A DNA stretch of 8,721 nt from Akkermansia muciniphila (GTDB taxonomy: Bacteria; Pseudomonadota; Gammaproteobacteria; Burkholderiales; Burkholderiaceae_C): contig CALPVM020000082.1 in NCBI GenBank assembly GCA_943327015.2, forward strand, positions 1-8,721, written 5' to 3'. Position numbers and translations under genes: made by a program. Shown piece by piece: positions 6,023 through 8,721 of this stretch. The notes beneath the pieces are model-generated. The model ran no database searches and had not been told where the DNA came from. It worked only from the letters and a program-made list of their open reading frames with translations. Each line of letters starts with the position of its first letter. Position 1 is the first letter of the stretch.

Positions 6023-6625
6023 ATGAATTTCAACACAAAGCTTCGTCTCTCCGTGGCTGCTGTAGCCCTTGGTTTTACTGCCTTGGCACAAGCACAAAAC
6101 AGCGCCTGGATCGAATCTTACAAACTCGAAGCTGCCGGTAAATTTGCCGACGCCCAAGCACAAATTGAAGGTCAAAATACCGAACTGTCCAGCCTGCGTG
6201 CAGCATACTTGACCGCCATTCAAGGCAAATTTGCAGATGCAGAAGCACGCTACAAAAAAGTGTTGGCCATCAATCCAAAGTCAATTCCTGCATTAACTGG
6301 CATCATGAACCAGCAAATGGCGCAACAACACTATCCTGACACCATTGCCACAGCGCAGCAAATTCTGAAGCTCAACAGCATGGATTACACTGCTCAAACT
6401 AACATCATGTTCAGTCAGTGGAAAACTTCGCAATGGAAAGACCTTGCTAAAAAAGCGGCTGAAGTGTCCCCCTACTACCCAACCGACGTGTCCATTCTGG
6501 TGTATGGCGCCCGTGCAAATGCAGCTAATGGCAACAAGGCCGAAGCCAAGAAAATGTTTGCCAAAGTTGTTGACTTGTTCCCCGGCCATATTGAAGCCAC
6601 TAACTATTTGAAATCTGCTAATTAA
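6023..6625 (+). CDS. Exported tetratricopeptide-repeat-like protein
   Basis: A 200-residue protein with a clear Sec signal peptide: charged N-terminus, hydrophobic core LSVAAVALGFTALA and AQA before the probable cut after residue 24. The mature part is alpha-helical and repetitive. One good TPR-like unit spans about 58-91 (AYLTAIQGKFADAEARYKKV, then LAINPKS), with the consensus small-residue/Tyr/Pro spacing; two or three weaker units follow (HYPDTIATAQQILKLNS; WKDLAKKAAEVSPYYPTD; GNKAEAKKMFAKVVDLFPGH). TPR proteins are scaffolds for protein partners, so a periplasmic adaptor role is a reasonable inference, but no partner is identified. It has its own promoter-like sequence upstream and is followed after 16 bases by another exported-protein gene, so the two probably share a transcript. 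No catalytic motif is visible and I cannot assign a gene name. Confidence 0.85.
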   Translation: MNFNTKLRLSVAAVALGFTALAQAQNSAWIESYKLEAAGKFADAQAQIEGQNTELSSLRAAYLTAIQGKFADAEARYKKVLAINPKSIPALTGIMNQQMAQQHYPDTIATAQQILKLNSMDYTAQTNIMFSQWKTSQWKDLAKKAAEVSPYYPTDVSILVYGARANAANGNKAEAKKMFAKVVDLFPGHIEATNYLKSAN

Positions 6626-6641
6626 TTAGGTTAGGAAAAAC

Positions 6642-7319
6642 ATGATGCGTTTGCAACATTTAAAACTTATAGGAATTGCACTTTTTTTTGTTGCAAGCGG
6701 ATCATGGGGTCAGGATTTACCGCCCTATGTAGATAAGCCTAATTTTAAATTAGGCGACTACTGGGTTTACAACAAGCTTGACGGTGGTAACGGTAAATTA
6801 ATTGACGTTATTTCTGAAGAGCTCATCAAGATTGACGACAACGGCTACCGCCTCACCGGTACCGAGGGCTTTGGTACGTTCGTCACAACCGTGTTTCGTA
6901 ACAGCAATTTCAACAAAACACGCGAAGAAGGTAATAATAAATACCTGCACCTTAATCGACCCTATTACCCGCATTTTTCGTTTCCGTTAAGCAAAGGGAA
7001 AAGCTGGAAACAGCGCGTAGAAATGACCTGGAGCACTGCGTCTGATGTCAAAATTGTATTTGACGGGCTCGAATCCAAAGTTTTGGGTTGGGAAATGGTC
7101 ACAGTACCGGCAGGCACTTTCTGGGCACTCAAAATAGAATCCAACGGCTGGAACAATGGCACCAGTGCTGAGTACCAGTGGGCCGGAAAAGTAACTGAAA
7201 CACGCTGGTTTGCGCCCTATTTGCGTAATGTTATTCGTAGCGAATATCTGGAAAAAATATCCGGCAGAACCTACAAACACGAAATTACCGAGCTTCGTAC
7301 CTTTGGCCTAACACCCTAA
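6642..7319 (+). CDS. Exported protein of unknown function (225 residues)
   Basis: The N-terminus has a signal peptide (LKLIGIALFFVASGSWG, probable cut after residue 23, leaving Gln-Asp). The mature 200 residues are rich in aromatic residues and look all-beta, with segments such as FKLGDYWVYNKLDGG, TFWALKIES within a VPAGTF motif near 155-160, ETRWFAPYLRNVIRSEY, and a C-terminal ELRTFGL. The pattern 'GD.W.Y ... VPAGTF.a.KIE ... .WfAp.lrnvirSE' recurs in unnamed exported betaproteobacterial proteins as I recall; no enzyme motif is seen. There are no cysteines in the mature part. Two ATGs lie in tandem (6642, 6645); AGGA at 6633-6636 gives 5 or 8 bases of spacing, so the second ATG is slightly better and the first residue is uncertain. 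It follows the TPR gene by 16 bases and is closed by the terminator at 7336-7363, indicating a two-gene unit. AT content is higher than in the trpS cluster. Confidence 0.8.
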   Translation: MMRLQHLKLIGIALFFVASGSWGQDLPPYVDKPNFKLGDYWVYNKLDGGNGKLIDVISEELIKIDDNGYRLTGTEGFGTFVTTVFRNSNFNKTREEGNNKYLHLNRPYYPHFSFPLSKGKSWKQRVEMTWSTASDVKIVFDGLESKVLGWEMVTVPAGTFWALKIESNGWNNGTSAEYQWAGKVTETRWFAPYLRNVIRSEYLEKISGRTYKHEITELRTFGLTP

Positions 7320-7335
7320 TGCACTAAGAGGACAT

Positions 7336-7363
7336 AAAAAAACCACCCGAGGGTGGTTTTTTT
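7336..7363. terminator. Bidirectional intrinsic terminator
   Basis: Perfect palindrome: seven A, CCACCC, a GA loop, GGGTGG, then seven T. It gives a GC stem of 6 bp (13 bp counting the A/T flanks) with a U tract on either strand. It lies 17 bases after the stop at 7319 and 18 bases after the minus-strand lipoprotein stop (7381), so it serves both convergent units. Confidence 0.93.
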
Positions 7364-7380
7364 GTCTCTGCGAAAAGAGA

Positions 7381-7602
7381 TTACTTCTTAGCAGGCTCAG
7401 CAGCTGGAGCAGCAGCAGGAGCTTCAGCAGCGGGTGCTGGAGCAGCAGCAGGAGCTTCAGCGGGTGCTGGAGCAGCAGCTGGTGCTGGAGCAGCAGCAGG
7501 AGCTTCAACAGCGGGAGCAGGAGCAGCAGCTTCTTCTTTTTTACCACAAGCAGCAAGAGCAACAGCAGCAACGATGGCTGCCAAAACGAGAGATTTGTTC
7601 AT
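7381..7602 (-). CDS. Small Ala/Pro-rich lipoprotein
   Basis: A 73-residue protein. MNKSLVLAAIVAAVALAAC is a typical lipoprotein signal with lipobox LAAC; Cys19 would be lipidated and cut by signal peptidase II. Gly-Lys-Lys-Glu-Glu follows, so there is no Asp at +2 and Lol-dependent sorting to the outer membrane would be expected. The rest is a low-complexity tail of EAPAAAP and PAPA units ending AEPAKK, probably extended and flexible, comparable to the Pro/Ala spacers of other envelope proteins. ATG7602 is preferred over a TTG at 7650 because the longer form would put 16 unsuited residues before the signal peptide and would start inside the promoter-like -10. No Shine-Dalgarno is present; the leader is U-rich. 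The gene stands alone between its promoter region and the shared terminator. Function is unknown; similar tiny lipoproteins are common in Burkholderiales. Confidence 0.85.
   Translation of the reverse strand: MNKSLVLAAIVAAVALAACGKKEEAAAPAPAVEAPAAAPAPAAAPAPAEAPAAAPAPAAEAPAAAPAAEPAKK
7406..7507. repeat. Three exact copies of a 21-bp in-frame repeat inside the lipoprotein gene
   Basis: On the plus strand GGAGCAGCAGCAGGAGCTTC plus A occurs at 7406-7426, 7439-7459 and 7487-7507. Start-to-start distances are 33 and 48 bases, both multiples of three, so gain or loss of a unit keeps the frame. Each copy encodes EAPAAAP on the minus strand. Confidence 0.9.
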
Positions 7603-7648
7603 TTTGAAAAAAAATAAAAAGTTGACGAAACAATTTCCGAAAAGTGTC

Positions 7649-7677
7649 AAAATAGCATGCTACTTTGATCCCGACAA
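7649..7677 (-). promoter_or_regulatory. Candidate extended -10 promoter for the lipoprotein gene
   Basis: On the minus strand TTGTCG (7677-7672) and TATTTT (7654-7649) are 17 bp apart, and TGC directly precedes the -10 (extended -10). RNA would start near 7642, about 40 bases before ATG7602. A consensus-like TTGACA at 7650-7645 also exists but has no good -10 at the right distance. Confidence 0.5.
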
Positions 7678-7710
7678 AAAGCATTCGAACTCTTTTCGCC
7701 AGAGCCTTCG

Positions 7711-7729
7711 ATTATACAAGACTTGTCTT
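7711..7729 (-). promoter_or_regulatory. Consensus -10 hexamer next to a 12-bp inverted repeat upstream of the lipoprotein gene
   Basis: TATAAT (7716-7711, minus strand) is a perfect -10 hexamer, but no convincing -35 lies 16-18 bp upstream. The palindrome AAGACTTGTCTT (7718-7729) sits in the spacer position, where an operator or activator site could lie. A start here would give a leader of about 100 bases. Tentative; it may be chance in AT-rich sequence. Confidence 0.3.
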
Positions 7730-7760
7730 AGAATATTCGGGTAAACCCTCTAAACTTGAC

Positions 7761-8252
7761 TCACAGACCCAGTACTGTTGCAGGAAAACCGGGCGAACTG
7801 TGGCGTTGGCTCTCACGCAGCTCTTCCTGCAGTTGCACTCTTTTACGCACATCTGAAGTGGCAAATCCAGAGCAAGAATCAAATTCCGTACGCTTAACAG
7901 CCCAAACCGGGCTCCACATAATACTTGGAAATTTTGCCACATCAACCTGTTTACATAAACGGCAATCAACAATATGGCCCCAAGATTTACGAAAAGCAAC
8001 CATGCGTGGCTGATATCGTACCACTGACTCATAGCTATGTGCCAACATGGTGAGTTGACGCCCTCTTTGCGCCCATGCGTACAAAGCATCGACTACGACT
8101 TTCTCACGCAGCGGCCAATCTTCAAAATTAACGTCACACCAAACCATCTGCGACCAGCCCTGCTGCGTTGCACTCTGCAATCCATCGCGAATGAGTTGCG
8201 AAAACGCAACATGCCCGGAAAATTTTCCTTGTAGCAGTGCAACGTCAGTCAT
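7761..8252 (-). CDS. Protein of unknown function coupled to the RoxA-like gene
   Basis: A 163-residue, apparently soluble protein with no signal peptide or membrane segment. It starts MTDVALLQGKFSGHVAFSQL and ends SSPGFPATVLGL. The middle (MVWCDVNFEDWPLREKVVVDAL, then WAQRGRQLTMLAHSYESVVR) reads as alternating strands and helices, followed by RMVAFRKSWGHIVDCRLC. The 'W-P-L ... aL..wa.rgR.l..la..y..v.r..prf..wR..w.h.v.cr' pattern loosely recalls phospholipase-D-like DUF7931-type domains, but the catalytic HxK motif is not visible, so no activity is proposed. ATG8252 is chosen over ATG8294 because it overlaps the upstream stop by just 8 bases (ATGACTGA), a typical coupling arrangement, whereas 8294 would overlap by 50. 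No Shine-Dalgarno is present. The pairing with the cupin gene suggests a shared transcript and possibly a link to ribosome or translation functions; that is inference. Confidence 0.8.
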   Translation of the reverse strand: MTDVALLQGKFSGHVAFSQLIRDGLQSATQQGWSQMVWCDVNFEDWPLREKVVVDALYAWAQRGRQLTMLAHSYESVVRYQPRMVAFRKSWGHIVDCRLCKQVDVAKFPSIMWSPVWAVKRTEFDSCSGFATSDVRKRVQLQEELRESQRHSSPGFPATVLGL

Positions 8253-8721
8253 ACGCCGCCCAGCCATCTTCACACCATTGGTGCAAAATTTCACGTGCAG
8301 CCTCCGTCAAGCGCTTAACGTCTGTGGCCTGCAAGCTGCGCGCGTTGGCCAACTGCTGCATTAACAGCGCATCCGGGCCGCTGGCTAGAAAACTCTCGCC
8401 ATTGATAAAAATATGGTTCGCATCGAACAACATGCGGGTTTTGCGGCTTAGCACCACCCGCTCAAATGCAGCGGGCGCGCAATCTTCGTCGCTGGCCTCA
8501 AACCAAACATGGGGCTTGGGTTCGGTCAGGTATTCACCCAAGGCACGTGCAATTGCCTGCGGGTCTTGTAACGCTGCCTGCACTGCAGACTGCGCGAACT
8601 GCGCCAGAGCCGCAGGAATAGCACCACTCTCGGTTACGGCGGTCTGCTGCGGATCCTGGTACAGCACCGCCGCATCCTGCTCGGCAGATTCGGCCATGCG
8701 TTGCAAGATTTCACGCTGCAG
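8245..8721 (-). CDS. RoxA/YcfD-like cupin ribosomal oxygenase, C-terminal part (truncated by window edge)
   Basis: The frame is open to the last base of the window, so 158 C-terminal residues are seen and the JmjC/cupin catalytic half with its Fe(II) ligands is outside. The visible part fits the dimerisation and winged-helix end of YcfD/RoxA: an N-terminal LQREI like the end of the YcfD helical segment, IARALGEYLTEPKP, then ERVVLSRKTRMLFDANHIFINGES read in two steps, matching the 'v.rl.g.R.l...d.vyaNGE' pattern, and a final AREILHQWCEDGWAAYD like the YcfD C-terminus. YcfD hydroxylates Arg81 of ribosomal protein L16 using 2-oxoglutarate and O2; assignment of that substrate here depends on the missing half. 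An internal TTG or ATG near 8700 should not be taken as the start. The stop overlaps the start of the next gene by 8 bases. Confidence 0.75.
   Translation of the reverse strand: MQREILQRMAESAEQDAAVLYQDPQQTAVTESGAIPAALAQFAQSAVQAALQDPQAIARALGEYLTEPKPHVWFEASDEDCAPAAFERVVLSRKTRMLFDANHIFINGESFLASGPDALLMQQLANARSLQATDVKRLTEAAREILHQWCEDGWAAYD

Noticed and set aside
7308..7571. Open frame encoding a Leu/Gln-rich protein on the minus strand
   Set aside because: It is a frame shadow of the GC-rich lipoprotein repeats and runs through the terminator; the protein is pure low complexity.
7603..7650. Longer lipoprotein start at the TTG at 7650
   Set aside because: It would add 16 residues before a perfect lipoprotein signal peptide, and the TTG lies inside the promoter-like -10.
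7645..7650. TTGACA on the minus strand as the main -35 of the lipoprotein promoter
   Set aside because: No acceptable -10 hexamer lies 16-18 bp downstream; the extended -10 just upstream fits better.
7712..8089. Minus-strand frame of 125 codons overlapping the RoxA-coupled gene
   Set aside because: A different frame of the same strand; the 163-residue frame has better start context and coupling to the upstream gene.
1..8721. Mobile element, CRISPR or phage content
   Set aside because: No transposase, integrase, terminal inverted repeats, direct repeat-spacer pattern or tRNA-linked junction is visible.

Overview
The window looks like chromosome from a betaproteobacterium, most likely order Burkholderiales and perhaps close to Comamonadaceae. 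This rests on three things recalled from known genomes: the gene order RNase AM - YciO - site-2 protease - TrpRS, a TrpRS with a long C-terminal extension, and a tiny Ala/Pro-rich lipoprotein of a type common in that group. Base composition is moderate by eye and AT-rich only between 5.87 and 6.02 kb and in parts of 6.6-7.3 kb. I see no tRNA, rRNA, CRISPR array, insertion sequence, integrase or attachment site. No gene-free stretch exceeds 300 bases; the longest are 5868-6022 and 7603-7760, and both hold promoter-like sequence.

Layout. Positions 1-675 (+) carry the C-terminal part of a hybrid sensor histidine kinase (ATPase boxes plus receiver). It overlaps rluA (659-1321), a tRNA/23S rRNA pseudouridine synthase. 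A housekeeping run follows on the same strand: RNase AM (1344-2198), YciO (2218-2841), an M50 site-2 protease (2878-3546) and TrpRS (3562-4848). These genes are closely spaced and almost all lack a visible Shine-Dalgarno sequence. The RNase AM gene appears to have its own -10 box placed so that its mRNA would be nearly leaderless.

On the minus strand, converging on trpS with only 13 bases between stops, is a two-gene operon. It holds a stand-alone receiver-domain regulator (5867-5469) and an exported protein (5455-4862) whose sequence resembles the C-terminal beta domain of secretins without the rest of a secretin. Divergent from it is a plus-strand pair encoding two exported proteins: a TPR-like periplasmic protein (6023-6625) and an unassigned 225-residue protein (6642-7319). 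The pair has a good extended -10 promoter. A compact bidirectional terminator (7336-7363) closes this pair and also the convergent lipoprotein gene (7602-7381).

The right end (minus strand) carries the C-terminal part of a RoxA/YcfD-like cupin ribosomal oxygenase (8721-8245, truncated by the window edge). It is translationally coupled to an unassigned 163-residue protein (8252-7761).

The most unusual part is 4.86-7.32 kb: a lone receiver, an orphan secretin-like exported fragment, and a divergent pair of exported proteins. Together they could form an envelope-related module, but that is inference from adjacency. The rest is ordinary translation and RNA-modification housekeeping.
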